From Micromonospora costi (lineage in GTDB: Bacteria; Actinomycetota; Actinomycetes; Mycobacteriales; Micromonosporaceae): DNA of 64,000 nt. Location: positions 1 to 64,000 of the forward strand of contig NZ_RBAN01000008.1 in assembly GCF_003626655.1 (NCBI RefSeq). Direction: 5' to 3'. This document shows positions 44,404 to 52,905 of the stretch, one piece after another. The notes beneath the pieces were generated by a model. It saw only the letters and a list, made by a program, of their open reading frames with translations. It had not been told where the DNA came from and did not search any database. Position 1 is the first letter of the stretch, and the number at the start of each line of letters is the position of its first letter. The position numbers and the translations under genes were made by a program.

Positions 44404-45572
44404 TTCCACGGCCCCGGGTAGCCGGGCATGCCCTCGCAGCCGCACATCGCGTAGTGCAGCGGCGGCATGTCCTGCTTCACGTACTCCCGGACGGTGTCGC
44501 CGGTGATCCGCGGCTGCGGCAGCACCCACTCCTTCGGTACCTGCTCGCCCTTGAGGATCTTCACGGCGGCGATGACCGGGGTGCGCCACTGGTAGGTGGG
44601 GTAGGTCGGCGCGACGGCGTTCAGGCCCTCGTCGACCCAGATCCGCAGGAAGTCCTGCTGGTCCTCCCCCACGATGGCGGGCACGTCGACGCCGGCGTCC
44701 TGGAACGCCTCGACCGCCGCGACGGCCGTCGCGCCGGCGTCCATCCAGACGCCGTCGATCTTCCCCTCGCGCTGGATGTAGTCGGCCACGATGCTCTTGG
44801 TCTTGGCCGCGTCGCCGTCGGTGAACTCCACCCCGACCACGTCGAGTTCGGTGCCGCCGAAGATCTCGTTGGCGGCGGCCCACCGCTGCTCCAGCACGTC
44901 CACGCCGGGCAGGATGCGCAGGGCGAGGATCTTGCCGCCCGGCTTGACCCGCTCCTTCAGGAACTCCGCGCCGTTCGCGCCGAAGGCGAAGCCGCCGATG
45001 GGGTGGATGAAGGTGACCGGGCAGTCGGTGTTGACGCCCCGGTCGAACACGATCACCGGTACGCCGGTCGCGCACGCCTGCTCGACGGCCGGCGTCAGCG
45101 TGGCCGTGGTGTTCGGCGAGATGATGATCGCGGAGCACTTGCGACCGGTCAGCGACTGGATGTCACTGATCTGCTTGTCGTCCTTGGCCTCCGCGTCGAG
45201 CACGACGAAATCGGTGATCTCCGGGTGCAGCTTCACCTCCTCCTGCATGGTCTTGAAGCCCACCTGCCGCCACGGGTTGTCCACCGCGGCGTTGGAGAAA
45301 CAGAGGGTGTACCCGCCGCCCGGCTTGGCGAACTTCGCGGTGTCGACCATCTGCGGCTCGAGCATCTGCTCCCACGGCCTGCCCTCCGGCCCCTGCGGGG
45401 TGGCGTTGCGGAAGGCGAGCTGGCGGTCGTACTCGGCCTGGTCGAAGAACTCCGACTTACGGGTGTCCGAACTGGGTGTTCCGCTGCCCGAGGATTCCTC
45501 GGGCAGATCGCTGGAGCATCCGGCGACGGCGAGCACGCCGGCCACGGCCACCAGGGCCCATCTCTTGGTCAT
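44400..45572 (-). CDS. Sugar ABC transporter substrate-binding lipoprotein
   Basis: 390 residues, ATG with AAGGAG upstream. The lipoprotein signal ends at Cys19 (VAVAGVLAVAGC). The mature part is a ribose/galactose-type periplasmic-binding fold: LCFSNAAVDNPWRQVGFKTM at the first strand, AIIISPNTTATLTPAVEQAC, VPVIVFDRGVNTDCP and KIDGVWMDAGATA. It captures a sugar for the two permeases encoded just upstream, 32 bases away. It ends PLHYAMCGCEGMPGYPGPW, a Cys-containing tail that is unusual for this family. Confidence 0.88.
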   Translation of the reverse strand: MTKRWALVAVAGVLAVAGCSSDLPEESSGSGTPSSDTRKSEFFDQAEYDRQLAFRNATPQGPEGRPWEQMLEPQMVDTAKFAKPGGGYTLCFSNAAVDNPWRQVGFKTMQEEVKLHPEITDFVVLDAEAKDDKQISDIQSLTGRKCSAIIISPNTTATLTPAVEQACATGVPVIVFDRGVNTDCPVTFIHPIGGFAFGANGAEFLKERVKPGGKILALRILPGVDVLEQRWAAANEIFGGTELDVVGVEFTDGDAAKTKSIVADYIQREGKIDGVWMDAGATAVAAVEAFQDAGVDVPAIVGEDQQDFLRIWVDEGLNAVAPTYPTYQWRTPVIAAVKILKGEQVPKEWVLPQPRITGDTVREYVKQDMPPLHYAMCGCEGMPGYPGPWK

Positions 45573-45604
45573 GGTTGCGAATCTCCTTACCAGCCGAGGG
45601 GACG

Positions 45605-46609
45605 TCAGGAGGGAGCGGGTCGCACGCTGTCGCGCTGTTTCGGCCACCACCGCAGCCGTTGTCGTAGGCCGCCGCCGAGCGAGGCGTAGGCGACGGCGCC
45701 GATGATGATCACGCCCTGGACGGCCGACTCCAGGGCACCGCTCACGCCGAGCAGGTTCAGCAGCGTGAACAGGGCCTCCAGGGACAGCGCGCCCGCGGCG
45801 GCCGCGACGACGGACCCGCGCCCGCCGCCCAGGAGCACGCCGCCCAGCACGACGGCGGTGATCGCACGGAACTCCAGGCCGCTGCCGACCTGCGCCGAGA
45901 CGCCGGCGAACCCGCCGAGCAGGATCGCCGCGACCGCGGCGAGCAGCCCGGAGAGGACGAAGGCGAGCAGCCGGAGCCGGTCGACCTGCCCTCCGGACAG
46001 CCGTACGGCGGCCTCGTTGTCGCCGACCGCCACCAGAGCGCGGCCGGTGCCGCTGCGCATGAACAGCGCCGCGGCCACCAGGATCGCCAGCAGGATGAGC
46101 ACCGACCAGGGAACCTCGCCGAGCACCGGGACGTCGAGGGCGCCGCGCCCGAACGTCCGGAACCCGGCGGACAGCGCGCCGCGGGGCGCGCCGTCGGTCC
46201 AGAGGAACACCGCGCCGTCGAGCACCAGCAGCATGCCGAGCGTGACGATGAACGACGGCACCAGGAGCTTCGTCGTGACCAGCCCGTTGACCAGGCCGAC
46301 CAGCAGGCCGAACCCGAGCACGAGGAGGATCACCCCCGTCGTCGCGGACTCGCTGCCGTCGATGAGCCGGGCCGCGATGACCACCCCGGCGGTCACCAGG
46401 GCACCGACCGACAGGTCGAACCCGCCGGAGACGATGACGAAGTACTGCCCGATCGCGAGGATCATCAGCGGCGCGGCCCGCTTGAGCAGCGCGAGGTAGC
46501 CGGACGGCTCGTCGTAGGCCGGGCCGGCGATCGCGAGGCCGACGAGCAGCAGGAGCAGGACCACGAGCACCGGCGCGGTGCCCTCGGCCAGGCGTGGGCG
46601 CCACGTCAT
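45605..46609 (-). CDS. RbsC-type sugar ABC permease (second)
   Basis: 334 residues, about eight to ten membrane spans. Family landmarks: ILAIGQYFVIVSGGFDLSVGAL near residue 50 and FRAITAVVLGGVLLGGGRGS near 245, as in RbsC/XylH permeases. Its start overlaps the stop of the other permease by four bases. Together they form a heterodimeric channel with the ATPase encoded at 47628. Sugar specificity cannot be read from the sequence. Confidence 0.88.
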   Translation of the reverse strand: MTWRPRLAEGTAPVLVVLLLLLVGLAIAGPAYDEPSGYLALLKRAAPLMILAIGQYFVIVSGGFDLSVGALVTAGVVIAARLIDGSESATTGVILLVLGFGLLVGLVNGLVTTKLLVPSFIVTLGMLLVLDGAVFLWTDGAPRGALSAGFRTFGRGALDVPVLGEVPWSVLILLAILVAAALFMRSGTGRALVAVGDNEAAVRLSGGQVDRLRLLAFVLSGLLAAVAAILLGGFAGVSAQVGSGLEFRAITAVVLGGVLLGGGRGSVVAAAAGALSLEALFTLLNLLGVSGALESAVQGVIIIGAVAYASLGGGLRQRLRWWPKQRDSVRPAPS

Positions 46610-47631
46610 GCCAACCTCCCCCGGGCGCGATCGGCCATCATGCGGCGGGCGTAGAGCGCGACCGCGGTCACGAGGACGATCCCGCGCACCACGTCCTTGA
46701 AGAACGGGTCGACCTCCAGGTCGTCGAAGATGGTGTCCAGGGTCGCCAGGATGAGGACACCGCCGAGGGTGCCGACGACCCCGCCGCGGCCACCGGCGAG
46801 CAGCGTCCCGCCGAGCACGACGGCGGCGATCGACTCCAGGTCGTACCCGGCGTCGGTGCCGACGTACGGGGCGCCCGAGCCGAGCCGGCTCGCGAGGTAG
46901 ACGCCGGTGAGGCCGGCGGCGACCGAACACAGCACGTGTGCCGTGACGATGACCCGGCGGGTCGGCACCCCGGACAGCCGGGCCACCTCGACGTCACCGC
47001 CGACCGCGTACATGTGGTAGCCGGGGCGGGTCCGCGACAGGTACCACCACGACAGCGCGACGACGGCGAGCATGAGCAGCGCCGCGACGGGCACCGGGCC
47101 GATCCGGTCGTAGCCGAGGTGCTGGAAGCCGCGCGGGACGTCGCCGGCCGGGCCGGTGTAGGTGTGCTCCAGGTAGCCGCGCAGGATCAGCGCCACGCCG
47201 AGCGTCGCGATGAACGCGTTGGCGCGCAGCACGGTGATGACCAGGCCGTTGACCAGGCCGACGCCAGCGGCCACGGCGAGCGCGAGCAGCAGTCCGGGCA
47301 CGATCATGCCCTCCCGCCCGGCCATCGTCTCCGCCGCGATCAGCGACGTGAGGCCGATCAGGTAGGCGACCGACAGGTCGAGGGATCCGGTGAGGATCAC
47401 CATCGTCTGGCCGATGGCGACGACGCCGAGCGCGGTGGCCCGGGTGAGGATGTTGAGGATGCCGGCCTGATCGAGCAGGACCTCTCCCCGCATCCCGACG
47501 AGGACGCTGCCGACGACGAGCAGGGCGGCGAGCGCGAGGTAGACGATGACGACGGGGGTGAGCCGCCGGCGCACCGCCGGCCGGGCGGCGGTACGCCGGG
47601 CCGGGGCGATGTTCTCGTGAACGGTGCTCAT
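46606..47631 (-). CDS. RbsC-type sugar ABC permease (first)
   Basis: 341 residues. A cytosolic N-terminal stretch of about 25 residues precedes the spans; GVVAIGQTMVILTGSLDLSVAYLIG near 70 and ESIAAVVLGGTLLAGGRGG near 270 are the family signatures. Four-base overlaps with both neighbours show tight translational coupling with the ATPase and second permease. Two distinct permeases plus a fused ATPase is the standard layout for ribose-type importers. Confidence 0.88.
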   Translation of the reverse strand: MSTVHENIAPARRTAARPAVRRRLTPVVIVYLALAALLVVGSVLVGMRGEVLLDQAGILNILTRATALGVVAIGQTMVILTGSLDLSVAYLIGLTSLIAAETMAGREGMIVPGLLLALAVAAGVGLVNGLVITVLRANAFIATLGVALILRGYLEHTYTGPAGDVPRGFQHLGYDRIGPVPVAALLMLAVVALSWWYLSRTRPGYHMYAVGGDVEVARLSGVPTRRVIVTAHVLCSVAAGLTGVYLASRLGSGAPYVGTDAGYDLESIAAVVLGGTLLAGGRGGVVGTLGGVLILATLDTIFDDLEVDPFFKDVVRGIVLVTAVALYARRMMADRARGRLA

Positions 47632-49130
47632 GCCACCTCACCGATCCCGTGCCCGGTGGCGAGCGCCATCACGGCTCCCTCGCTCGCACCGGCCGGCAGC
47701 TCACCGGCCAGCGCGCCGTCGTGCATGACGAGGATCCGGTCGCTCATCCCGATCAGCTCGGGCAGCTCCGAGGAGATCATCAGCACCGCCACGCCGCGTC
47801 GCGCGAGGTCCCGCAGCAGCTCGTGCACGGCCCGCTTGGCGCCGACGTCGATGCCCCGCGTCGGCTCGTCGACGATCAGCACCTTCGGCTCGACCGCAAG
47901 CCACTTGGCGAGCACGACCTTCTGCTGGTTGCCGCCGGACAGGAAGCGCACCTCCTGGTGCTCGCCGCGCGACACCACGGTCACCAGGTCGAGCAACGCC
48001 GGCAGGTCCGACCGGGCGCGGGATCGCGCGCCGCGCAGCGCGGCGCGGCGCACCAGCAACGTGTTGTCGCGTACGGACTGGCGAAGCGCCAGACCGTCCC
48101 CCTTGCGGTCCTCGGTGACCAGTGCGATCCCGAGGCGTACGGCGGTGCGGGGCCGGGTCACCTGCCGCGGTGTCCCGTCCACCTCCAGCACGCCGCGGGT
48201 GAACGGCTCCACGCCGAACACCGCGCGGGCCACGGCCGAGCGGCCGGACCCCTGCAGCCCGGCCAGCCCGACGATCTCCCCGGCGCGTACCTCGATGTCC
48301 AGGTCGCGTACGCGGTCGTTGCCGGCGCCGCGCAGGGCGAGGCGGACGGGCCCGAGGTCGGCGGGGGCCGCCCGGTCCGGGTAGTACTCGCCCAGGTCGC
48401 GGCCCACCATGTGCCGGACGAGTGCCTCCGAGGTCAGCTCGCCGGTCGGGGCGCAGGTCACGAACCGGCCGTCCTTGAGCACGGTGATCCGGTCGGAGAG
48501 GTCGAACACCTCGCGCATGCGGTGCGAGACGTAGAGGATCGCGATCCCGCGCTCGCGGAGCCGGCGCACCAGGTCGTAGAGCAGCTCGACCTCGTGGTCG
48601 GCGAGCGCGGCGGTCGGCTCGTCCATGCCGAGCACCCTCGCGTTCGTCGACAGGGCCTTGACGATCTCGACGACCTGCCGCTGTGCGACCGACAGCGACG
48701 ACACGGCGTCGGTCGGATCGATCCCGTCCTCGCCGAGCCAGTCCAGCAGCTCACGGGTGTCGGCCACCATGCGCCGCCGGTCGACCTGCATCCGGCGCAC
48801 GGGCTCGCGGCCGAGGAAGACGTTCTCGGCGACGCTGCGGTGCGGCAGCAGCGTGAACTCCTGGTGGATGATCGCGATGCCGGCCCGCTGCGCGTCGGTC
48901 GGGCCCGCGAAGGACACCGGGTCACCGTCGACCTCGATGGTGCCGCCGTCCGGCCGGTGCACCCCGGCCAGCACCTTGAGCAGTGTGGACTTGCCCGCGC
49001 CGTTCTCACCCATCACCGCGTGCACCTCGCCGCCACGCAGCTCCAGGTCCACGCCCTGCAGCACCGGCACGCCGAGGAAGGACTTGCTGATCCCCGTCAT
49101 CCGCACCGTCGTCGTGGTCGCGGTCGTCAT
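47628..49130 (-). CDS. RbsA-type duplicated sugar ABC ATPase
   Basis: 500 residues with two ABC domains. The first has Walker A GENGAGKST (41-49), signature LSVAQRQ and Walker B VLGMDEPTAAL. The second has a degenerate Walker A (GLQGSGRSA), signature LSGGNQQK and Walker B LIVDEPTRGIDVG. The asymmetry between halves is normal for RbsA/MglA-type importers. The ATG lies in the ATGA overlap with the dehydrogenase stop. It powers import through the two permeases encoded next. Confidence 0.9.
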   Translation of the reverse strand: MTTATTTTVRMTGISKSFLGVPVLQGVDLELRGGEVHAVMGENGAGKSTLLKVLAGVHRPDGGTIEVDGDPVSFAGPTDAQRAGIAIIHQEFTLLPHRSVAENVFLGREPVRRMQVDRRRMVADTRELLDWLGEDGIDPTDAVSSLSVAQRQVVEIVKALSTNARVLGMDEPTAALADHEVELLYDLVRRLRERGIAILYVSHRMREVFDLSDRITVLKDGRFVTCAPTGELTSEALVRHMVGRDLGEYYPDRAAPADLGPVRLALRGAGNDRVRDLDIEVRAGEIVGLAGLQGSGRSAVARAVFGVEPFTRGVLEVDGTPRQVTRPRTAVRLGIALVTEDRKGDGLALRQSVRDNTLLVRRAALRGARSRARSDLPALLDLVTVVSRGEHQEVRFLSGGNQQKVVLAKWLAVEPKVLIVDEPTRGIDVGAKRAVHELLRDLARRGVAVLMISSELPELIGMSDRILVMHDGALAGELPAGASEGAVMALATGHGIGEVA

Positions 49131-50254
49131 GTCGGCACCGCTGTCCACGCGCCGTCCGCGGCCGCGGAAGCCAGCACCGCATCGGTGATCCGGACGGCGC
49201 GCAGGCCGTCGGCGAACGTCGGCAGCCCGTCCGGGACGGCCTCGCCGCGCACCGCCCGGTAGGTGTCGGCGACGAACGCGTCGAAGCAGTCCTGGTAGCC
49301 CTGGGCGTGCCCGGCGGGCAGCCGGACGTAGCGGGCCGCCGAGGGATGCAGCGTCCCGGGATCGCGCAGCAACGTCTCGCCGCCCTCGCGCCGGCCGACC
49401 CACAGCCGCTCCGGATCCTCCTGGTCGAAGCCGAAGCTCGCGTCGGTGCCCGAGAGCTCCAGGTGCAACCGGTTCTTACGGCCCGCGGCGACCTGCGACA
49501 CCACCAGTGCGCCGATGATGCCGGCGGCGGTGGTGAAGTGCACGGCAGCCAGGTCCTCGGTCGGGGTGCCGTTCCGGCGGGCACGCTCGTGCACGACCGC
49601 GGTGCGGGCGGACAGGCGGGTGATCCGGTCGCCCGTCACGAACTCGAACAGGTCGCACCAGTGCGAGCCGATGTCGGCGAACGCCCGCGACGGCCCGCCG
49701 AGCGCGGCGTCGACCCGCCAGTCGTCGTCGGACGGGCGGGACAGCCAGTCCTGGAGGTAGCCACCGGTCACGCTGGCGAGGACCCCGGCCTCGCCGGCGG
49801 AGAGCCGGGCGCGCAGCTCGCGCACCATCGGGTGGAAACGGTAGACGAACGGAACGCTGGCCACGTGGTCGCCGGCCGCCGCCACCAGTGCCGCGGCCTC
49901 CGCGCTCGCGGTGGCCAGCGGTTTCTCGCAGACGACGTGCACGCCCGCGGAGAGCGCGGCGGCGGCGACCGGCGCGTGCGACGCGTTGGGCGTGCACACG
50001 TGCAGCACGTCGATCTCGGCGTCGCCGAGCAGGGCCGCGAGATCCGGGTAGCCCGCGTCGGCCCCGACGGCGCGAGCCGCGGCGGCGGCGCCGTCGGGCC
50101 GTGACGCCATCGCGGCCACGACCCGCGCCCCGGCACGCCGGGCCGCCTCCGCGTGCACCTGCCCCATGAAGCCCGCGCCGACGACCGCCACGCGCACTGT
50201 CTGCTGATCGGATTCGACCCCATCGGACGTCGTTGCCAGATCGGCTATAGACAT
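49127..50254 (-). CDS. Gfo/Idh/MocA-family sugar dehydrogenase
   Basis: 375 residues. Rossmann motif VAVVGAGFMGQVHAEA near 22, ADIGSHWCDLFEFVTGD near 193, and the conserved catalytic EKP (VVCEKPLATA) near 110. These NAD(P)-dependent enzymes oxidise ring hydroxyls of sugars, inositols and sugar glycosides, often at C3. It is the first gene of the operon and no ribosome site precedes the ATG. Together with ThuA-type genes downstream it recalls the ThuA/ThuB 3-keto-disaccharide scheme; the link is inferred. Confidence 0.88.
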   Translation of the reverse strand: MSIADLATTSDGVESDQQTVRVAVVGAGFMGQVHAEAARRAGARVVAAMASRPDGAAAAARAVGADAGYPDLAALLGDAEIDVLHVCTPNASHAPVAAAALSAGVHVVCEKPLATASAEAAALVAAAGDHVASVPFVYRFHPMVRELRARLSAGEAGVLASVTGGYLQDWLSRPSDDDWRVDAALGGPSRAFADIGSHWCDLFEFVTGDRITRLSARTAVVHERARRNGTPTEDLAAVHFTTAAGIIGALVVSQVAAGRKNRLHLELSGTDASFGFDQEDPERLWVGRREGGETLLRDPGTLHPSAARYVRLPAGHAQGYQDCFDAFVADTYRAVRGEAVPDGLPTFADGLRAVRITDAVLASAAADGAWTAVPT

Positions 50255-50260
50255 GCGTCG

Positions 50261-50289
50261 ACGGTAGCGGTGACTTCTGTATTGGTCAA
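50261..50289 (-). promoter_or_regulatory. Promoter of the sugar operon, leaderless geometry
   Basis: On the minus strand TTGACC (50289-50284) and TACCGT (50266-50261) are separated by exactly 17 bases. Six bases then lead to the ATG at 50254. The expected start of transcription coincides with the start codon, and no Shine-Dalgarno sequence is present, so the mRNA is probably leaderless. Confidence 0.6.
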
Positions 50290-50299
50290 CGAAAAGTCA
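50271..50299. promoter_or_regulatory. Operator-like dyad over the sugar operon promoter
   Basis: TGACTT (50271-50276) and AAGTCA (50294-50299) form an inverted repeat with similar flanks (TGACTTCT / TGACTTTT). The dyad straddles the -35 hexamer and the spacer, an ideal place for a repressor. No regulator gene of the operon is seen in the window. Confidence 0.45.
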
Positions 50300-50393
50300 T
50301 GCCGCTGTCGCCGATAGTTATATGGATGGTGACGAAAGTCCGGGTTGCGTCGACGGATGTGCCGCCGCCACGGCGGTCCTGCCCGCGATGGCG

Positions 50394-51008
50394 CTAGTTC
50401 CCGGCGGGAACCTGGTCCTTGACGTCGTCGTAGCCGACGGCGCCGGGAGCGGCGGTGGGCGAATAGATCACCCGGATCACGCCCGTCGGGAAGACCTCCG
50501 AGGCCGTCACCCGCAGGTGGTACGGGGCGTCGCCCTCGTCGAACAGCTTGCGGCCCTTGCGCGCCGCAACCGGGTGCACCAGCAGACGCAGCTCGTCGAC
50601 CAGCCCCGCGGCGAGCAGTTGCTGCACCACGGAGATCGACCCGGGGATGAGGATGCCCTTGATGCCGGCGTCGGCCTTGAGCGCGGCGACGGCATCGACG
50701 AGGTCACCCTGGATCAGCTCGGAGTTGCGCCAGGAGAACTCCAGCGGCTGGCGGGAGACGACCACCTTGCGCACGTCGCCGAGTTGCTTGGCGAACGGCG
50801 CGTCGTCCCCACCCGCGGCCTCACGGTCGGGCCAGGCGCCGGCGAAGCTGTCGTACGTCTCCCGGCCGATGAGCAACACGTCAGCGGTGTCGTAGTCCTC
50901 GCCGACCGCGCGGCCCATGTTCTCGTCGAAGTACGGGAAGTGCCAGTCGGGATTGATCTCGGCCACGCCGTCGGCCGAGATGAACAGCGTGGAGATGACC
51001 TTCGCCAT
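50394..51008 (-). CDS. RibD-C/dihydrofolate reductase-like protein
   Basis: 204 residues. VISTLFISADGVAE at the start, DVLLIGRETYDSFAGAWP near 45-60 and GILIPGSISVVQQLLAAGLVDELRLLVHPV near 120-145 are landmarks of the RibD C-terminal/DHFR-like reductase family, common in actinobacteria as stand-alone NADPH-dependent reductases. Substrate unknown; not the folate-cycle DHFR. Ribosome site AGGGGG about eight bases before the ATG. Confidence 0.85.
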   Translation of the reverse strand: MAKVISTLFISADGVAEINPDWHFPYFDENMGRAVGEDYDTADVLLIGRETYDSFAGAWPDREAAGGDDAPFAKQLGDVRKVVVSRQPLEFSWRNSELIQGDLVDAVAALKADAGIKGILIPGSISVVQQLLAAGLVDELRLLVHPVAARKGRKLFDEGDAPYHLRVTASEVFPTGVIRVIYSPTAAPGAVGYDDVKDQVPAGN

Positions 51009-51140
51009 CGGGGTGCCCCCTTGAGTCGGTGGTGTCGCTGGGTAGACCGGCGCATCATCGCAAACTCATCGGTCGATCACGGACCCGTTCCGACGGAGTC
51101 GGCGGTCGATTTCGTCGCGGGGGGGGCGCCGTCGGGGTCG

Positions 51141-51839
51141 TCAGGCGTACGACGGTCTCTGCGGCTCCAGCAGCTCGGTGACCTGGCCGCGGTCGAGCAC
51201 CTCGATGAGGGCGTCCGTGCCGCGTTCGACCTTGACCGCCACCTCCTGCGGGTGCAGGGGTACCAGCGCGAGCAGCGAGATCTGTGTGCCGTCTCCGACC
51301 GCGATCGTGCGGGCCTCGGCCGGCACGCGCAGCATCGGCGTCACGACGACACCCGCGAACGGCGTGCCCGGGGCGTAGGGCTGCGCGGGATCGCCGTTGG
51401 GCACCGAGTGCCACTCCCCGATCCACGTGCCGTACTCGTGCGGCAGCCGGGCCACCTGCTTGAGCACGCGCACCGGCCAGCCGGCCGGGTCGCCGTCCAG
51501 CCCCGCCGCCTTGCCGAGCGGCCAGTCGGCCGGCAGGCAGAGCATCAGTTCGGCGTACGGGCTGATGTCGTGACCCTCGGGGACCGTCATCGGCAGCTCG
51601 CTCATACCTGAGGTGACCAGCGTCCGGTAGGGGCGCGCCTCGGTGGGCGCCACGACGTAAACGTGCACGCCGACGAGATGCGACGCGATCTCGTGGTACA
51701 CGAACTCGACCGGCCCGAAGTGCTCCTCGATGTGCCGGTCGATGGCCTCGGCGAACCACTCCCGCGGTCCCTGTGCCGGCACGAACCCGTCATGCGACGC
51801 CTGGTGACGGAGGACCCCTGACCCGCGCGGCTCACTCAT
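51141..51839 (-). CDS. Suppressor-of-fused (SUFU) domain protein
   Basis: 232 residues from the ATG at 51839. WFAEAIDRHIEEHFGPVEFVYHEIASHLVGVHVYVVAP (quoted as FGPVEFVYHEI and GVHVYVV), LVTSGMSELPM, and YAELMLCLPADWPL follow the SUFU-domain pattern found in many bacteria, where it often occurs with toxin or immunity loci. Here the neighbours are unrelated enzymes. Role unknown; possibly a stand-alone immunity-like protein. Confidence 0.78.
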   Translation of the reverse strand: MSEPRGSGVLRHQASHDGFVPAQGPREWFAEAIDRHIEEHFGPVEFVYHEIASHLVGVHVYVVAPTEARPYRTLVTSGMSELPMTVPEGHDISPYAELMLCLPADWPLGKAAGLDGDPAGWPVRVLKQVARLPHEYGTWIGEWHSVPNGDPAQPYAPGTPFAGVVVTPMLRVPAEARTIAVGDGTQISLLALVPLHPQEVAVKVERGTDALIEVLDRGQVTELLEPQRPSYA

Positions 51840-52001
51840 GACGAGGCAGCCTAGTTCACACCGTGCACCGGCGAAGCCACGGTGCCGCGCCGCCCCGATA
51901 CTCGGCTGCGGGTGGCGCGCCTCGTACGTAGGCTCCCGTTCGTCCGGCCGGTGGGGATCCCGCCGGCGGCGGTCGCTCAGGGGATCGGAGATGAGCCGAG
52001 G

Positions 52002-52724
52002 ATGACGTCCCACCTGTTCGCTGTCAGCTTCGACGCGGGTGAGCCCCTGCGTGTCGCGCGCTTCTGGTCCGGGCTCCTGGGCTGGGAGCGGGGCGACGAC
52101 CCGTACGACGGTGTCACGCTGCTGCCCGGCGACGACACCGGATTCCGGCTCCGTTTCCTCCCCGTGGAGGGGCGGAAGGTCACCCAGAACCGGATCCACT
52201 TCGACCTGACGAGCAGTTCCCCGGAGGACCAGCAGCGGACGGTGGCCCGGGCGCTGGAACTCGGCGGACGCCACATCGACGTCGGTCAGCGTCCGGAGGA
52301 GGGCCACGTGGTGCTCGCCGACCCCGAGGGCAACGAGTTCTGCGTCGTCGGGCCGGGCAACAACTTCCTCGCCGACTGCGGATTCGTCGGCGCGCTGTCC
52401 TGCGACGGCTCGCAGGCCGTCGGGTACTTCTGGAGCGAGGCGCTGGGCTGGCCGCTGGTCTGGGACCAGGACCAGGAGACCGCCATCCAGTCACCCCAGG
52501 GCGGCACGAAGATCGCGTGGGGTGGTCCACCCCTGAATGAGAAGATCGGGAAGAACCGGGTGCACCTCGACCTGGCTCTCTCCGTCCACGACGACCGGGA
52601 GGCGGAGGTCGACCGCCTGCTGTCGCTCGGGGCGACCCGGATCGACATCGGCCAGGGCGACGTCGACTGGGTGGTGCTGGCCGACCCCGACGGCAACGAG
52701 TTCTGCCTGTTGCCGCCCCAGTGA
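52002..52724 (+). CDS. Two-domain VOC/glyoxalase-like protein
   Basis: 240 residues from the ATG at 52002. Two full VOC modules: residues about 5-120 (ARFWSGLLGWERGDDPYDG to VVLADPEGNEFCVVGPG) and about 125-240 (VGYFWSEALGWPLVWD to WVVLADPDGNEFCLLPP). Both end in the ADPxGNEFC strand, so the gene arose by tandem duplication. The in-frame sequence from 51882 is probably upstream DNA. Likely a dioxygenase- or lyase-like enzyme or a drug-binding protein; substrate unknown. Confidence 0.85.
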   Translation: MTSHLFAVSFDAGEPLRVARFWSGLLGWERGDDPYDGVTLLPGDDTGFRLRFLPVEGRKVTQNRIHFDLTSSSPEDQQRTVARALELGGRHIDVGQRPEEGHVVLADPEGNEFCVVGPGNNFLADCGFVGALSCDGSQAVGYFWSEALGWPLVWDQDQETAIQSPQGGTKIAWGGPPLNEKIGKNRVHLDLALSVHDDREAEVDRLLSLGATRIDIGQGDVDWVVLADPDGNEFCLLPPQ

Positions 52725-52802
52725 GCTGACGTTCCTCCCGCGCGGGCTCACCGGGTAAGCGACGCGCTGACCCGGCGGCCCCGCGCGCACGGCGCCCACG
52801 AT

Positions 52803-52879
52803 CGACGATCATGCAGTTGTGGTGCCCCACGAAAGCGGCATACCGGCTCAGACCACCCACCACAACTCCATGATCGACG
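52803..52879. repeat. Large imperfect palindrome between convergent genes
   Basis: Arms 52803-52824 and 52858-52879 match in 20 of 22 positions when one is reverse-complemented (core ATCATG.AGTTGTGGTG), around a 33-base loop. It lies in the 181-base gap between the stops of the VOC gene and the M48 gene. It looks like a dispersed REP-like element that may also terminate both genes. Ends resemble those of the palindrome at 56662. Confidence 0.65.
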
Positions 52880-52905
52880 GGAGCGGGGGCGGGCGCGGGG
52901 GCGGG

